The notes below the pieces were generated by a model that was not told the DNA's origin, ran no database searches, and saw only the letters and a program-made list of their open reading frames with translations. The translations under genes were made by a program, and so were the position numbers. Of a stretch of 64,000 nt of DNA, positions 10,501 to 19,734 are shown one piece after another. Source of the stretch: Hyphomicrobiales bacterium (GTDB lineage: Bacteria > Pseudomonadota > Alphaproteobacteria > Rhizobiales > Rhizobiaceae); NCBI GenBank assembly GCA_900470195.1, contig UEIJ01000028.1:62001-126000 (forward strand), in the 5' to 3' direction. The stretch's first letter is position 1; each line of letters opens with the position of its first letter.

Positions 10501-10710
10501 GTTGATCTGCTGTTCCAACGGCGCGGCAACGGTCTGCGCCACCGTTTCGGCACTTGCGCCGGGATAGGTTGCACTGACGACGACCTGCGGGGGCGTCAGC
10601 TCGGGATACTGGGCGATCGGCAGAATCCGAATACAGATCAGGCCGGCCAGTACGAGCACAATGGAGATGACCGCCGCGAAAACGGGGCGGTCGACGAAAA
10701 ATCTGTTCAT
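7555..10710 (-). CDS. bepE: RND multidrug efflux transporter, inner-membrane pump (BepE)
   Basis: The 1051-residue protein is a full-length HAE1/AcrB-type pump. It starts [19 protein letters not shown] (TM1), has two periplasmic porter regions, and carries the proton-relay helix with [22 protein letters not shown] (TM4, about residues 397-418). The second half repeats the fold and ends with a polar tail. With a membrane fusion protein and an outer-membrane channel it would expel drugs, dyes and detergents using the proton gradient. Its ATG overlaps the bepD stop in an ATGA junction, so the two are translationally coupled. Length and the divergent bepR neighbour match the Brucella BepDE system as known to me. 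Confidence 0.92.
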   Translation of the reverse strand: MNRFFVDRPVFAAVISIVLVLAGLICIRILPIAQYPELTPPQVVVSATYPGASAETVAQTVAAPLEQQINGVENMLYMQSSSLGSGTMQLTVTFALGTDPDQATINVNNRVQRATSSLPQEVQRLGVTVDKRSTTILGMVAMFSDSDRYDRTYVGNYALLNVVDDLKRLQGVGDVQLLGNIDYSMRIWLRPDKLAQYNLTPSDVSTAIQEQNAQFAAGRFGDQPDPQAGPFTYTATTQGRLPDAAAFENIILRSSSNAATLRLKDVARVELGTESYLVDSNLNGTSAVPIAIYLQPGANALNTMELIQNRMNELKASFPAGIDYSIPFDTTKFIKVSIEEVIHTFIEAIILVVLVVFIFLQNWRATLIPIIAVPISIIGTFAGMYVLGFSINLLTLFGLVLAIGIVVDDAIVVLENVERIMTTEKLSPRKAAIKAMGEVTGPVIAIVLVLCAVFIPVAFMGGLVGEMYKQFAVTIAISVTLSGLVALTLTPALCALILKPGHHEPMLPFRIFNRFFERVTDGYSRGVRFFLKRAAIGLVIFAGLLGATYYLFERVPGSLLPDEDQGFLFSVAILPPAASLERTTAVLDQASANIRKNPAVESVFAVSGFDLLSGGLKTSAGTMFIMLKDWKERTTPETDARNLPGAIMGMNAGIKDGLVLAFNPPPIMGLSTTGGFELYVQDRTGGGVDSLTRATKLITEAAAKRPEVQGVRTTFDPNVPQYDIQLDREKAKAMGVPINSVFTAMQATFGSLYVNDFTLFGRNYQVNLQSEAEFRRDPSDLKHVFVRANSGSMIPLDALVTVKRIVGPDQLERFNAFNAAKITGNPAPGFTSGDAIKAMQEVAAEVLPQGYQIAWTGSAYQEVTTSGTGTQAMIFGLVMVFLILAAQYERWSLPLAVITAVPFAIFGALLATDLRGLTNDVYFQIGLVTLIGLAAKNAILIVEFAVLERETGKSAIEAAASAARLRFRPIVMTSLAFILGVVPLAISTGAGSASRHSIGTGVIGGMLAATFIATFFIPMFYSLIARKPPKRPEDEDVNETSSPNGQADNQI

Positions 10711-11921
10711 TGCTTGCCTGCCGCCTGTTCCTTGCCAGCTTCAGCGCCCGCCTTATCCGGCGCTGCCTGATTGCCTGCTTCAGTAGCTGCGTCGACCGGG
10801 TTGACGGGCTTGCCAGGGGCTGCCTTGATAAGCCCTTCGGTAATGACCCGGTCACCTGCATTGAGCCCCTCAGAAACGAGCCATGCGTCGCTCAGTTCGC
10901 GTGCAACGGTGATCGGCCGGACTTCGACAATATTGTCCTTGTTGACCACGTAAACGAACTGCGTTTGCGGACCCTGAAGCAATGCAGCCTTCGGTATCGT
11001 GATGGCATTCTTGACCTGAATGCCAAGAATGACAGCGCGGACAAACTGACCCGGAATCAGGCGGCGCTTGGGATTCTCAACAACTGCACGGGCGCCGAGC
11101 GTACCTGTTTCCGTATCGAGCGACGAAGAGGTGAAATCAATCGTTCCTTCGTGGTCATAAGCCTGCCCGTCGCCGAAAACAACCTTGATCTTGAGGCGGT
11201 CGGCATCTTCACCCGTCGCGCCGCGCTCAGCGCGCAAGCGGTCGATTTCAGCGGCTTCCGTGTCCGTGAAGGAGAAGTTCACATAGACCGGATCAAGCTG
11301 GGTAATCGAAGTCAGGAGACTGGAAGATGCATCCGTGCCGATAAGGCTGCCCTCATTGACCTGCTCAAGGCTGGTGATGCCGCTGATTGGTGCGGTCACC
11401 TTGGTATAGCTCAGATTGAGTTCGGCGGTGCGCAACTGCGCCTTGGCTGCCGCAACCGACGCCTTGTTCAAATCACGCGTCGCAAAAGCCGAATCACGAA
11501 CGGCTGTGCTCTGCACCTTCTGCTGGACCAGCTGTTCTGCGCGCTCGGCATCTCGAATGGACTGCTGATACTGCGCTTCGGCCTGGGCCACCTGCGCCTG
11601 AGCTTTTTCAAGCTCCGCCTCATAAGGTGCCGGATCTATTTCGAACAATACGTCGCCGGCCTTGACTTCCGTGCCTTCCGTGAAATTGCGGTGCAGCAAT
11701 ATTCCGCCCACGCGCGCACGGACCTGGACGTCGCGATAGGCGCTGATGCGCGCCGCATATTCGTAAGTAACAGGTACATCGTGCGGCTCGACCACGGTAA
11801 CAGATACCTGTGGCGGCGGCGGGGTCGCGCCGCCGGGCGCCTGTGCCAGAACGGGTTGCCCCGCAAAGACAAGAAAAGCGGCCCCTGCCGCAAAAAGCCG
11901 AATGGAACGGTTCAAAGTCAT
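10707..11921 (-). CDS. bepD: RND efflux membrane fusion protein (BepD)
   Basis: From ATG at 11921 this encodes 404 residues: a signal peptide ending near FAGQPVLAQ, a biotinyl-lipoyl-like half ([31 protein letters not shown], then a mate near the coiled coil), a central alpha-helical hairpin rich in Ala/Gln/Glu, a beta-barrel domain and an Ala/Glu-rich C-terminal tail. It would bridge the BepE pump to an outer-membrane channel. The frame extends 16 codons upstream, but that extension lies over the promoter and operator; MTLNRS followed by a signal peptide is a much better start. No outer-membrane factor is present, so the pump probably borrows a BepC/TolC protein encoded elsewhere. Confidence 0.92.
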   Translation of the reverse strand: MTLNRSIRLFAAGAAFLVFAGQPVLAQAPGGATPPPPQVSVTVVEPHDVPVTYEYAARISAYRDVQVRARVGGILLHRNFTEGTEVKAGDVLFEIDPAPYEAELEKAQAQVAQAEAQYQQSIRDAERAEQLVQQKVQSTAVRDSAFATRDLNKASVAAAKAQLRTAELNLSYTKVTAPISGITSLEQVNEGSLIGTDASSSLLTSITQLDPVYVNFSFTDTEAAEIDRLRAERGATGEDADRLKIKVVFGDGQAYDHEGTIDFTSSSLDTETGTLGARAVVENPKRRLIPGQFVRAVILGIQVKNAITIPKAALLQGPQTQFVYVVNKDNIVEVRPITVARELSDAWLVSEGLNAGDRVITEGLIKAAPGKPVNPVDAATEAGNQAAPDKAGAEAGKEQAAGKQ

Positions 11922-11961
11922 GGTGGGAGTGCCCTTGCTGTCGCGCGGTGCTGCCAATTTA

Positions 11962-12006
11962 ACATACACGAGTGTTTGTAAATACGAACTACCGTGTTAT
12001 AGTCAA
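11962..12006 (-). promoter_or_regulatory. bepDE promoter with overlapping candidate BepR operator
   Basis: On the minus strand a -35 TTGACT (12006-12001) and a -10 TATTTA (11984-11979) are separated by 16 bp. Next to the -10 is a near-perfect dyad, ACATACAC-GA-GTGTTTGT (11962-11979), reminiscent of the AcrR-type operator containing ACATACA. Binding of the divergently encoded TetR repressor here would block bepDE transcription. The assignment comes from position and sequence, not experiment. Confidence 0.6.
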
Positions 12007-12090
12007 TCGCTCAATATTACAGATCACGAATGAGTTACTCATATTCAACGGCGAACCGAGCCGATAGCCTGCATTCACCCGAGAGAAGTC

Positions 12091-12720
12091 ATGCGAAGAA
12101 CGAAAGCCGAGGCAGCCGAAACCCGGGAAGCCATTCTGGTGGCTGCCGAGCAGGTTTTCCTCGAGCGCGGTGTCAACCAATCTACACTGATGGAAATCGC
12201 GTGTCATGCCGGAGTGACGCGAGGGGCGATTTATTTCCACTTCCGCGACAAGGTGGAGATACTTCGCACCATCATCGGCAGTGTCCGATTTCCGCAGGAA
12301 GAAATCATGCTGCAGGCAGCGGCCGTCAACCATCCCAATCCCATGCATGTACTGGAACAATCGATCATTCAGGCGCTGCAGCTTTTCTCCAACGACGAGC
12401 GGCAGCAAAATATTTTCATTATTATCAACCAACGATGCGAATTCGTCGGCGAAATGGCCCCGCTTGAAGATCGTCTCAGGGAAGCGCGCTCCAATGTCCT
12501 CTCCTTATTCGCAGGATTGCTCGACGTGGCTGCAAGACGAGGGGAACTTTCCGAGGAATGGACTGCAGACACAGCAGCACCGATCCTGCTTTCCATGCTG
12601 AGCGGCCTCCTCAACGAATGGTTGCGGGGCGACAGAAGTTATGATCTTGTCACTTACGGTGGCAGGGCGATCTCAATACTCGTTCAATCTCTTAGAAATC
12701 AGGCATTCGCGGTCCGTTAA
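12091..12720 (+). CDS. bepR: TetR-family repressor of the bepDE efflux operon (BepR)
   Basis: A 209-residue TetR/AcrR-type regulator. The N-terminal helix-turn-helix covers about residues 10-55, with TREAILVAAEQVFLERG, then TLMEIACHAGVTRGAIYFHFRDK, the diagnostic recognition helix. The variable C-terminal ligand domain (about 80-205) has an AcrR-like C-terminal region. It is divergent from bepD across a gap containing an ACATACAC dyad, the classic layout of a local drug-efflux repressor that is released by pump substrates. The ATG at 12091 follows GAGAGAAGTC. Confidence 0.9.
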   Translation: MRRTKAEAAETREAILVAAEQVFLERGVNQSTLMEIACHAGVTRGAIYFHFRDKVEILRTIIGSVRFPQEEIMLQAAAVNHPNPMHVLEQSIIQALQLFSNDERQQNIFIIINQRCEFVGEMAPLEDRLREARSNVLSLFAGLLDVAARRGELSEEWTADTAAPILLSMLSGLLNEWLRGDRSYDLVTYGGRAISILVQSLRNQAFAVR

Positions 12721-12846
12721 ACATTCCTGCCGGGCAAAATTTCAATATCCTGGGCATACCGGGACACGTGATTTTTCGATGGCGGGTTTCAATCGATCGT
12801 GATTGCCAGACTCCAAAATTGGGAGAGACGCTCGACTCTTTTATAA

Positions 12847-12862
12847 TTTACGCTTACGTCAA
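12847..12862. promoter_or_regulatory. Candidate LiuR/fatty-acid-type operator upstream of fadD
   Basis: TTTACGCTTACGTCAA lies about 130 bp before fadD. It has the TTTACG-TTACGT-CAA layout I associate with MerR-family LiuR sites that control acyl-CoA catabolism in proteobacteria. This is a single weak motif match; the rest of the 273-bp gap shows no gene. Confidence 0.3.
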
Positions 12863-12993
12863 TGTAACTCTTGCGAAGAGAATAAAACTCGACCACATTT
12901 ACGAACGAGGAAGCCTTCCGGGGGGCGGACGGCTTGGGAGACGGCGGGCGCACATGCGGCCCAATTTAGGACGGAGCGATCCGGGGAGAAGAA

Positions 12994-14739
12994 ATGCCGA
13001 AAAAAACGACTGGGCACAGTGCATCCGCAGTTGAATCCACCGCCGCAGGATCGGCAGCCAACGGCGCGCCGATGCCGGAAAAGATCTGGTTAAAGTCGTA
13101 TCCGGCTGGCGTTCCGCACGACATAGATCTGAGCCGGGCAACCTCCATTGGCGATATGATCCTGGCGTCTTGCCGACAATTCGCCTCCCGGCCTGCCTTC
13201 ACCTCTATGGGCAAGGATCTGTCCTATAAGGAACTAGACGAGCATTCGCGCGCACTGGCTGCCTTTCTGCAGTCACGAGGCCTTGTAAAGGGCGACCGCG
13301 TTGCGGTGATGATGCCCAATATCCTGCATTATCCAATTGCCTTCACGGCAATTCTCCGCGCCGGTTTCGTTGTGGTGAACGTCAACCCGCTTTATACGCC
13401 GCGGGAACTGGAACATCAGCTGAACGATGCAGGCGCCAAAGCGTTGATCGTTCTGGAAAATTTTGCGGCAACGGTAGAGAAGACCCTCAACTCCATCAAC
13501 GTTCCCAATATCATTGTCGCGTCGATGGGCGACATGCACGGTTTCAAGGGCAACATCATCAATTTCGTCGTCCGCCGTGTAAAGAAAATGGTGCCCGCGT
13601 GGAATATCCCGGGGCATATCCGTTTCAAGGATGCCTTGGGCCAAGGTCGCGCCCAATCGTTCGACCCCATTCCGGTACAGGGTTCCGACCTTGCTTTCCT
13701 GCAATATACAGGCGGCACGACGGGCATCTCGAAAGGCGCCATGCTGACCCACAACAATATTCTTGCCAATGTGGAACAGATGCATGTCTGGATGGAGGTG
13801 GCCTTCCGCAAAAAAGGCAAGCCCAAGGCGCTGAATTTTGTGTGCGCCCTGCCCCTCTATCACATTTTCGCGCTCACCGTGAATGCCATGATCGGTATCA
13901 AACTCGGTGGACGAAATATCCTCATCGCCAATCCGCGGGATATTCCCGGTTTCGTGAAAGAGTTGAAGAAGTACCCTTTCCATATTTTCCCGGGTCTCAA
14001 CACGCTCTTCAATGGCCTTATGAACAATCCTGATTTCCAGACACTGGATTTCAAACCTCTCATCCTGACTCTCGGCGGCGGAATGGCTGTGCAGCGTCCT
14101 GTTGCCGAACGCTGGCAGAAAATGACCGATTGCCACATCACGGAAGGATACGGCCTTTCGGAGACCTCGCCCGTAGCCTGCGCCAACGCGCTCGATGCAA
14201 CCGAGTTTTCCGGCACCATCGGCCTGCCGATGCCGTCGACCGATGTAGCGATCCGTGATGACGATGGAAATAACCTCGCGCTCGGGGAGGTCGGCGAAAT
14301 CTGCGTGCGCGGACCGCAGGTGATGGCGGGCTATTGGAATCGCCCGGACGAAACCAGACGCGCGATCATGCCCGATGGCTTTTTCCGTACCGGCGACATG
14401 GGCTTCATGGACGAGCGCGGCTATACCAAAATCGTCGACCGCAAGAAGGACATGATCCTTGTTTCCGGCTTCAATGTTTATCCAAACGAAATCGAGGAAG
14501 TGGCAGCTGGCCATCCCGGCATCGTGGAATCGGCTGCTATCGGCATACCGAACGAGCATTCCGGCGAAGTCGTGAAGCTGTTCGTCGTGCGCAGCGATCT
14601 CAATCTCACCGCGGACGAAGTCAAAGCCTATTGCGCTGAACGTCTCACCAACTACAAGCGCCCCCGCGAAGTCGAGTTTCGCGAAAGCCTGCCGAAAAGC
14701 AATGTCGGCAAGATTTTGCGTCGCGAACTTCGCGATTGA
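12994..14739 (+). CDS. fadD: Long-chain fatty acid-CoA ligase
   Basis: The 581-residue enzyme belongs to the ANL adenylate-forming superfamily. It has the phosphate-binding loop YTGGTTGISKGAML (about 228-241), the adenine-site motif ITEGYGLSETSP (about 381-392), the aspartate motif FFRTGDMGFMDERGY (about 463-477) and the hinge VDRKKDMILVSGFNVYPNEIE (about 481-501), followed by the catalytic lysine region PKSNVGKILRRELRD at the C-terminus. It activates long-chain fatty acids with ATP and CoA for beta-oxidation at the inner membrane. The start ATG follows GGGGAGAAGA. The first 30 residues are low-complexity (Ala/Ser-rich), a little longer than in E. coli FadD. It is monocistronic, ending at the hairpin at 14762. 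Confidence 0.93.
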   Translation: MPKKTTGHSASAVESTAAGSAANGAPMPEKIWLKSYPAGVPHDIDLSRATSIGDMILASCRQFASRPAFTSMGKDLSYKELDEHSRALAAFLQSRGLVKGDRVAVMMPNILHYPIAFTAILRAGFVVVNVNPLYTPRELEHQLNDAGAKALIVLENFAATVEKTLNSINVPNIIVASMGDMHGFKGNIINFVVRRVKKMVPAWNIPGHIRFKDALGQGRAQSFDPIPVQGSDLAFLQYTGGTTGISKGAMLTHNNILANVEQMHVWMEVAFRKKGKPKALNFVCALPLYHIFALTVNAMIGIKLGGRNILIANPRDIPGFVKELKKYPFHIFPGLNTLFNGLMNNPDFQTLDFKPLILTLGGGMAVQRPVAERWQKMTDCHITEGYGLSETSPVACANALDATEFSGTIGLPMPSTDVAIRDDDGNNLALGEVGEICVRGPQVMAGYWNRPDETRRAIMPDGFFRTGDMGFMDERGYTKIVDRKKDMILVSGFNVYPNEIEEVAAGHPGIVESAAIGIPNEHSGEVVKLFVVRSDLNLTADEVKAYCAERLTNYKRPREVEFRESLPKSNVGKILRRELRD

Positions 14740-14761
14740 AAACGTCGAAATGTAAAAGCAA

Positions 14762-14790
14762 TTTCGGCCGGACATTGCATCCGGCCGAAA
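14762..14790. terminator. Hairpin between convergent fadD and GST genes
   Basis: TTTCGGCCGGA and its exact complement TCCGGCCGAAA form an 11-bp stem with a 7-base loop in the 66-bp gap between the two convergent stops. There is no long T-run on either side, so it is a strong but not classical terminator. Confidence 0.7.
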
Positions 14791-14805
14791 CCGTTTCGGA
14801 CTGGA

Positions 14806-15435
14806 TCACGCGGAGGGCGGAGCCAAGGGCTGTACGATCTCCTGAAAAGGAGCCAGCGCTTCGCACCGAGCCGCCAGAGCGGCCAGTGTCGGATATTTGT
14901 CTTCATTAAAGAGATTGGGATGAGCCTCGCGTAGAAAGCGAAGTGCACAAGCCGCAGCGATATCGGCGTGTCCGATATTGTCACCAAACCAGTATGATGA
15001 CTTCCGTTCCAAGAGGTCACTTTCCAGCACATCCAGCACCCGCGCGATCTGCGTCTCGCAGCGCTCGACCCAAACGCTCGATTTTTCGCTTCGCAACAGA
15101 CCTTCATAGAGAAGGCTTACGGCCTTATCGGCAAGTCCGGTAGAAAGCGCGCATATCTTCAATGCCTGACGTCGCTCCGCCCCTTTTGGCGCGACCAATG
15201 AAGGTTCAGCGACAGCGATCTCATCGAGGTAATCAAGTATTGCCGCGCTTTCGATCACTACATCGCCATCGTCCAGCACAAGCGTCGGTACGCGGCTTAG
15301 TGGATTGAACTCTGCGATCCTGTCGCGATCGCCGAACGTCGACCATGGCTTGTGTTCAAATGGCAGGCCGTAAAGCCGCATGGCGATAGCGACACGCCGC
15401 ACAAAGGGGGAATCATATTGGCCGATGAGGATCAT
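14806..15435 (-). CDS. Glutathione S-transferase family protein
   Basis: A 209-residue GST-fold protein. The N-terminal thioredoxin-like domain (about 1-78) opens MILIGQYDSPFVRRVAIAM, with Ser9 in the catalytic Ser/Cys position, and has the cis-Pro and glutathione-binding segment NPLSRVPTLVLDDGDVVIESAAILDYLDE (about 44-72). An all-helical C-terminal domain follows, with GDNIGHADIAAACALRFL (about 148-165) as N-capping box. It probably conjugates or reduces an electrophile using glutathione in the cytoplasm; the substrate is not inferable. It stands alone between fadD and the HAD gene. Confidence 0.88.
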   Translation of the reverse strand: MILIGQYDSPFVRRVAIAMRLYGLPFEHKPWSTFGDRDRIAEFNPLSRVPTLVLDDGDVVIESAAILDYLDEIAVAEPSLVAPKGAERRQALKICALSTGLADKAVSLLYEGLLRSEKSSVWVERCETQIARVLDVLESDLLERKSSYWFGDNIGHADIAAACALRFLREAHPNLFNEDKYPTLAALAARCEALAPFQEIVQPLAPPSA

Positions 15436-15555
15436 GGATGTAGCTCGGGAACGTTAAATTTTCCGTCATGCTACTCCATGCCAATCATACCGCAAGAGCA
15501 TCAAGGATGAATTGTCCTGACGCTTCCTTCAAATTGGCTGAAGGGAAGGCCGGCT

Positions 15556-16287
15556 TCATCGTTTCAGCAATTCAGGCAATCCAGCCACGCTGTCCAGCAC
15601 CGCATCAGCATGCGGTTCCAGCGCTTCGCGCGGACTATTGCCCGATAAAACGCCGACTGCCAGTCCCGCCCCGGCTGCATGAGCTGTCTCCAGATCATGG
15701 AGATTGTCGCCGACCATGACGATCTCATGCGGAGCCAGTCCCAGCTTGTCCGCAAAATAAAGCAGTGGATCGGGATACGGCTTTGGGCGCGCTGCTGTAT
15801 CGTAACCAATCACGACGTCGAAGAATTTATCGATTCCCAGCGCCTTTGCGGTGGCGTGCGCGCCAGCCTCGGAATCGTTGGTGGCAATGCCTAACCGGAA
15901 GCCCATGGCAGCTAGCGTTTCAAGCGTTTCGTGCAAAGCTTCTATTGCAACGGCCGAACGTGCGCCTTCGGCAACGCAGTAAGCGTCATATTCCTCGATA
16001 AGCTCGCGCAATTGCGCATTGGCGAGATCAGGATGCCAAAGCGACACAATATCTTCGACTGTACCGGCCGCGATAACGGAGTTAGCCCGGAAGCGCTCGG
16101 TAAGCCAGTCGTAACCGCCGGCATCGAGCAGGGCGCGCGCCCTTGTCTCGTCACCCTTTGCGGCACGCTGGGCAAGCTGCCACGAGATGGAAAACCAGGT
16201 GCGGTCGAAATCGATCAAGGTGCCGTCCTTGTCAAAAAGGACGGCACGAATTGACTTTAAACGCTCTGCGGAAAGCTTGTCGCTCAT
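15556..16287 (-). CDS. HAD-superfamily phosphatase (phosphoglycolate phosphatase-like)
   Basis: The 243-residue protein has HAD motif I FDKDGTLIDFD (about 18-28), motif II in GIATNDSEAG, a lysine in motif III (DTAARPKPYPDPLLYF) and motif IV MVGDNLHDLETAHAAG. The helical cap between motifs I and II marks subfamily I, like Gph. It would hydrolyse a small phosphate ester such as 2-phosphoglycolate; substrates in this family are promiscuous. Its ATG overlaps the stop of the upstream deacylase gene at 16284 (ATGA), so the two are cotranscribed and coupled. Confidence 0.85.
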   Translation of the reverse strand: MSDKLSAERLKSIRAVLFDKDGTLIDFDRTWFSISWQLAQRAAKGDETRARALLDAGGYDWLTERFRANSVIAAGTVEDIVSLWHPDLANAQLRELIEEYDAYCVAEGARSAVAIEALHETLETLAAMGFRLGIATNDSEAGAHATAKALGIDKFFDVVIGYDTAARPKPYPDPLLYFADKLGLAPHEIVMVGDNLHDLETAHAAGAGLAVGVLSGNSPREALEPHADAVLDSVAGLPELLKR

Positions 16288-17357
16288 GCTTCCAGCGCAC
16301 CGGCGCGCTTTTTGACGGCGGAAGGTTTTGCCCCAAGCAGCTTGAGGAGATCGTCGCCGCGCCGCACGTAACGCAGGGAACGGCGCGTCAGGATACGCCC
16401 GTCCTGCGGAGCAGTGAGTGTAATATCGCCTTCCGGCTCGCCCGGTCGCGTGACGACCGTCACAAGCGCCGAGCCCGCCTTGACCTCGTCGCCCGGTGCA
16501 ACATGGAAAAATACCATGCCACCTTCCGGCGCACGGATCATCTCCACATGCGACAGCGGGGTTACCAAGCCCTTGTATTCGCTATCGAGCCTGACATGTT
16601 CATCCCGGATGACCCCGCGATGAACGAGAAACTTGTACAGTCCTTCCGCATCGCCCTTGCCCATATCCGCATAGACATCGCTCAGTCCACGGAACTCGAC
16701 CGTTGTCACGGCGCGGCGTTTCATATTTCGCTTATCGGCAGGCAATTGCAGGACCGGATACGCACAGGCTTCCTCAAAAGCCGCATCCGCGGTCGTGTCC
16801 CATGCCAGAATCGCCGTTGATTTAAGCGCGATGGCCAGATCCTTCATGTCCTCGGCGAATTCCTCGGCGATATAGACGTAGTTCTCGCTCTCGTCGTCGC
16901 AATGCAGATCGAGCACGATATCGTGCGGCAGGGCCAATTTCAAAAGTGTCGCCTTGAGGCGCTGCGCCAGCGCAACCGGCGCGTCGGGCTCAGCAAGCCC
17001 GGACGTGTCGAAATCCGGCAGCAACGGAAAAGCGCGGTTGAAATTGGTCATGGAGAACGTATCGAAACGGCCAAGGTGCTGATAAGCCTGCCACTGGTTC
17101 GAGCCGATTGGGTTTGCCTGCGGAACGACCGTGATATTCCCGAGGACCCGTCCTTCTTCGGCCGCCTTCTTCAGCATGGGAATCAGGAAATGGAGAGCCG
17201 CCTGCCCCGGAAGCTCGCCCCCGTGAAGCGAGGACTGAAGATAGGCGCCGGGTGCATCCTTGTCCTTGCCGTCAAAGCGCAGCACGCGCAGCTCGATGGC
17301 ATTGCCCGGAACATCGCCGGCGAATTTTATGATCTCGGTCTTCATTTCATGTCCCAT
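16284..17357 (-). CDS. Succinylglutamate desuccinylase/aspartoacylase family zinc hydrolase
   Basis: From ATG at 17357 (after GAGGAATAAA) the protein has 357 residues. It is an M14-like metallo-deacylase: the first zinc motif is HGGELPGQAAL (H-x-x-E, about 45-55), the third ligand lies in LDLHCDDESEN (about 149-159), and a C-terminal beta domain follows the catalytic core. Relatives remove acyl groups from amino acids (AstE, aspartoacylase) or act in ectoine breakdown (DoeB). No ast or doe genes are nearby, so the substrate is unknown. The frame extends further upstream through a hairpin, but that part is not credible coding sequence. It is translationally coupled to the HAD gene downstream. 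Confidence 0.83.
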   Translation of the reverse strand: MGHEMKTEIIKFAGDVPGNAIELRVLRFDGKDKDAPGAYLQSSLHGGELPGQAALHFLIPMLKKAAEEGRVLGNITVVPQANPIGSNQWQAYQHLGRFDTFSMTNFNRAFPLLPDFDTSGLAEPDAPVALAQRLKATLLKLALPHDIVLDLHCDDESENYVYIAEEFAEDMKDLAIALKSTAILAWDTTADAAFEEACAYPVLQLPADKRNMKRRAVTTVEFRGLSDVYADMGKGDAEGLYKFLVHRGVIRDEHVRLDSEYKGLVTPLSHVEMIRAPEGGMVFFHVAPGDEVKAGSALVTVVTRPGEPEGDITLTAPQDGRILTRRSLRYVRRGDDLLKLLGAKPSAVKKRAGALEA

Positions 17358-17371
17358 TTTATTCCTCATGA

Positions 17372-17400
17372 AGAGAGCCGGGTTACAAACCCGGCTCTCT
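17372..17400 (-). terminator. Hairpin between pgi and the deacylase gene
   Basis: AGAGAGCCGGGT pairs exactly with ACCCGGCTCTCT (12-13 bp stem, tiny loop), 29 bp after the pgi stop and 15 bp before the next start on the same strand. It probably ends or attenuates pgi transcription. The T-run is weak. Confidence 0.65.
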
Positions 17401-17428
17401 ACCATTTCTAGCTTTGCAGATAATGCCG

Positions 17429-19078
17429 TCAAGCTTTCCTTCGCGCGTGCAGGTGCGCGACAAGCCCCTGCGTGGATGCGTCGCGACCGTCGCTTGTTTC
17501 CTTGCCCGAGACAACGGGCAAAAGTTCGGTTGCCAGTTCCTTGCCGAGCTCCACACCCCATTGATCGAAAGCGTTGATGCCGAAAATCTGCGCCTCGACG
17601 AAAACACGATGTTCGTAGAGCGCGACCAGACGCCCGAACGCGAACGGATCAAGCTTGTCGTGTATGAGGGTCAGCGACGGGCGATTACCGGAGAAGACCC
17701 GATGCGGCGCGATGCGTTCCACTTCGCTTTCGGGCAGTTTCTTGGCCCGCAGCTGTGCCCTCGCCTCATCCAGCGTACGGCCTTTCATCAGGGCCTCGGA
17801 CTGTGCGAGACAGTTGGCAAGCAGCATTTCGTGCTGGTGATCCAGATGCTTTTCATGGCCCTTTGCCGCCACGATGAATTCCAGCGGGATCGTATCGGTG
17901 CCCTGATGCAGAAGCTGGAAGAAGGCGTGCTGGCCGTTGGTGCCTGGCTCGCCCCAGACAACCGGCCCTGTCGGACCGGAAACCGGCTTGCCATCGACCG
18001 TTACGCTCTTGCCATTCGATTCCATGTCGAGTTGTTGCAGATAGGCAGGAAGACGCGCCAGGCGCTGATCATAGGGAATGATCGCCCGGCTGCCATAGCC
18101 GCAGATCGCACGGTGCCAGTAACCGATGAGGCCGAGCCACATGGGGAGATTTCTTTCCAGCGGCGCATCCCGGAAGTGCACATCCATGGAATGCGCCCCT
18201 GCCAGGAACTTGCGGAAATTATCCGGTCCGACAGCGATCATCACCGGCAAACCGATGGCCGACCATACCGAATAACGCCCGCCAACCCAATCCCAGAAAC
18301 CGAAGACACACTCTTCGCCGATGCCGAAAGCCGCGACCTTATCGAGCGCGGTCGAGACAGCAGCGAAATGCGCGCCCACCGCCGCTTCGCCCAGTGCATC
18401 GGCAACCCATTTGCGCGCCGTCTGCGCATTGGTCATGGTCTCGATGGTCGTAAAGGTCTTGGAGGCGATGATGACGAGCGTCGTCGCAGGGTCGAGAACG
18501 CCAAGCGTATCCGCGATATGCGCACCGTCGATGTTGGATACGAAATGCGCTTTCGGGCCGTCATGATAGGGGGAAAGCGCCAGCGTCGCCATGACAGGGC
18601 CAAGATCGGAACCACCAATGCCGATATTGACGATATCGGTGATTTTCTTGCCCGTTGCTCCCTTGATAGCACCGGACCGGATGCCATCCGAAAATGCCGC
18701 CATACGGTCCAGCACTTCCTTTACGTCCGGCAGCACATTATGCCCATCAACGAGCACTTCCTTCGAGGAGGTATCGCGCAGGGCGACGTGGAGAACGGCG
18801 CGGTCCTCCGTATTGTTGATGTGTTCACCAGCGAACATGGCAGCGCGGCGACCCTCCACGTCGGCAGCGCGCGCGAGCTCGCCCAGAAGCGCTATCGTCT
18901 CATCATTGACGCGGCATTTCGACCAGTCGAACAGGAGATCGTCCAAAGCGAGCGAATAACGTTCAAAGCGGCCGGGATCCGTTTCGAACGCCGCCCGCAT
19001 ATCGCGCGGGGCCGATTCCGCCCAATGCGTTTTCAGCTTTGCAACCGTCGCTTCAAGCTTCGTTGCGTCTCTTGCCAT
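17429..19078 (-). CDS. pgi: Glucose-6-phosphate isomerase
   Basis: A 549-residue Pgi of normal bacterial length. It carries the GIGGSDLGP segment (about 155-163), the [13 protein letters not shown] phosphate-binding loop (about 206-218), the catalytic [13 protein letters not shown] (about 267-279), and the signature near GVELGKELA (about 508-516). It interconverts glucose-6-phosphate and fructose-6-phosphate in the cytoplasm. In bacteria using the Entner-Doudoroff route it mainly feeds fructose-6-phosphate back or supplies precursors for cell-surface sugars. It is monocistronic between the hairpin at 17372 and a 150-bp divergent promoter region. Confidence 0.96.
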   Translation of the reverse strand: MARDATKLEATVAKLKTHWAESAPRDMRAAFETDPGRFERYSLALDDLLFDWSKCRVNDETIALLGELARAADVEGRRAAMFAGEHINNTEDRAVLHVALRDTSSKEVLVDGHNVLPDVKEVLDRMAAFSDGIRSGAIKGATGKKITDIVNIGIGGSDLGPVMATLALSPYHDGPKAHFVSNIDGAHIADTLGVLDPATTLVIIASKTFTTIETMTNAQTARKWVADALGEAAVGAHFAAVSTALDKVAAFGIGEECVFGFWDWVGGRYSVWSAIGLPVMIAVGPDNFRKFLAGAHSMDVHFRDAPLERNLPMWLGLIGYWHRAICGYGSRAIIPYDQRLARLPAYLQQLDMESNGKSVTVDGKPVSGPTGPVVWGEPGTNGQHAFFQLLHQGTDTIPLEFIVAAKGHEKHLDHQHEMLLANCLAQSEALMKGRTLDEARAQLRAKKLPESEVERIAPHRVFSGNRPSLTLIHDKLDPFAFGRLVALYEHRVFVEAQIFGINAFDQWGVELGKELATELLPVVSGKETSDGRDASTQGLVAHLHARRKA

Positions 19079-19228
19079 GATGCTACTCCCGAATCAAATC
19101 GATTTAATTGCGGACATTAAGCGCTTTAGAGAGAATTTGCGGCAAATAATTTACCGAACTTTCTTTTTGAACAGAGTGTCATATACACCTTATCGATCAA
19201 TTTAGGGTGATCCACCTCGGAGTGAAGC

Positions 19229-19687
19229 ATGGACCTGACCGGAGAAGAGCGGATTGCGGCCCCACGGCAAGCGGTATGGGATGCTTTGAATGACATTGAA
19301 ACGCTGAAAACCTGCATCCCCGGTTGTGAAGATATCGAGCGAATTTCGGATACGGAAATACGTGCCGCGCTCAAGGTGAGTTTCGGAATCTTGAAAGTCC
19401 GCTTTCACGGCATTCTGGAATTGTCGAACATGGTTCCCCCGGTATCCTACACGATTTCCGGGCATGGCGAAGGCTCCATAGCCGGGTTTGCGCATGGGGC
19501 GACTGACGTGCGCCTTGATGAAGACGGCAACGAAACGATTTTATCCTACGCCATCCGTGGCGATGCGGGCGGCAAGGTGGCACAGATCGGCACGAAATTG
19601 CTTGGCTCAGTTGCGCGAAAGATCGCAGACCGTTTCTTCGCAAATATCGCAGAAGCGGCGTCGAACGCCGCTGCAAAAACGGCTTAA
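19229..19687 (+). CDS. CoxG-like SRPBCC protein (carbon monoxide dehydrogenase subunit G family)
   Basis: The 152-residue protein begins MDLTGEERIAAPRQAVWDAL and has the CoxG landmark CIPGCEDIE (about 31-39) and the helix LGSVARKIADRFFANI near the end. CoxG family members have a START/SRPBCC fold with a hydrophobic pocket. In carboxydotrophs CoxG helps recruit CO dehydrogenase to the membrane, but most family members occur without CO dehydrogenase genes. None are seen here, so a lipid-binding or general role is likely. It is followed by a DMT exporter after 47 bp on the same strand. Confidence 0.82.
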   Translation: MDLTGEERIAAPRQAVWDALNDIETLKTCIPGCEDIERISDTEIRAALKVSFGILKVRFHGILELSNMVPPVSYTISGHGEGSIAGFAHGATDVRLDEDGNETILSYAIRGDAGGKVAQIGTKLLGSVARKIADRFFANIAEAASNAAAKTA

Positions 19688-19734
19688 TTCATTCCAATAC
19701 TTGATGAAGCAATAACCACTACCAGGCGATCGGC

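Noticed and set aside
8164-10770. Very long open frame (868 codons) antisense to bepE
   Set aside because: Shadow frame of a GC-rich gene with clear RND coding on the other strand; low-complexity Arg/His/Asp product.
12768-13034. Short open frames upstream of fadD
   Set aside because: They overlap the fadD leader and start, lack ribosome sites and have no recognisable domain.
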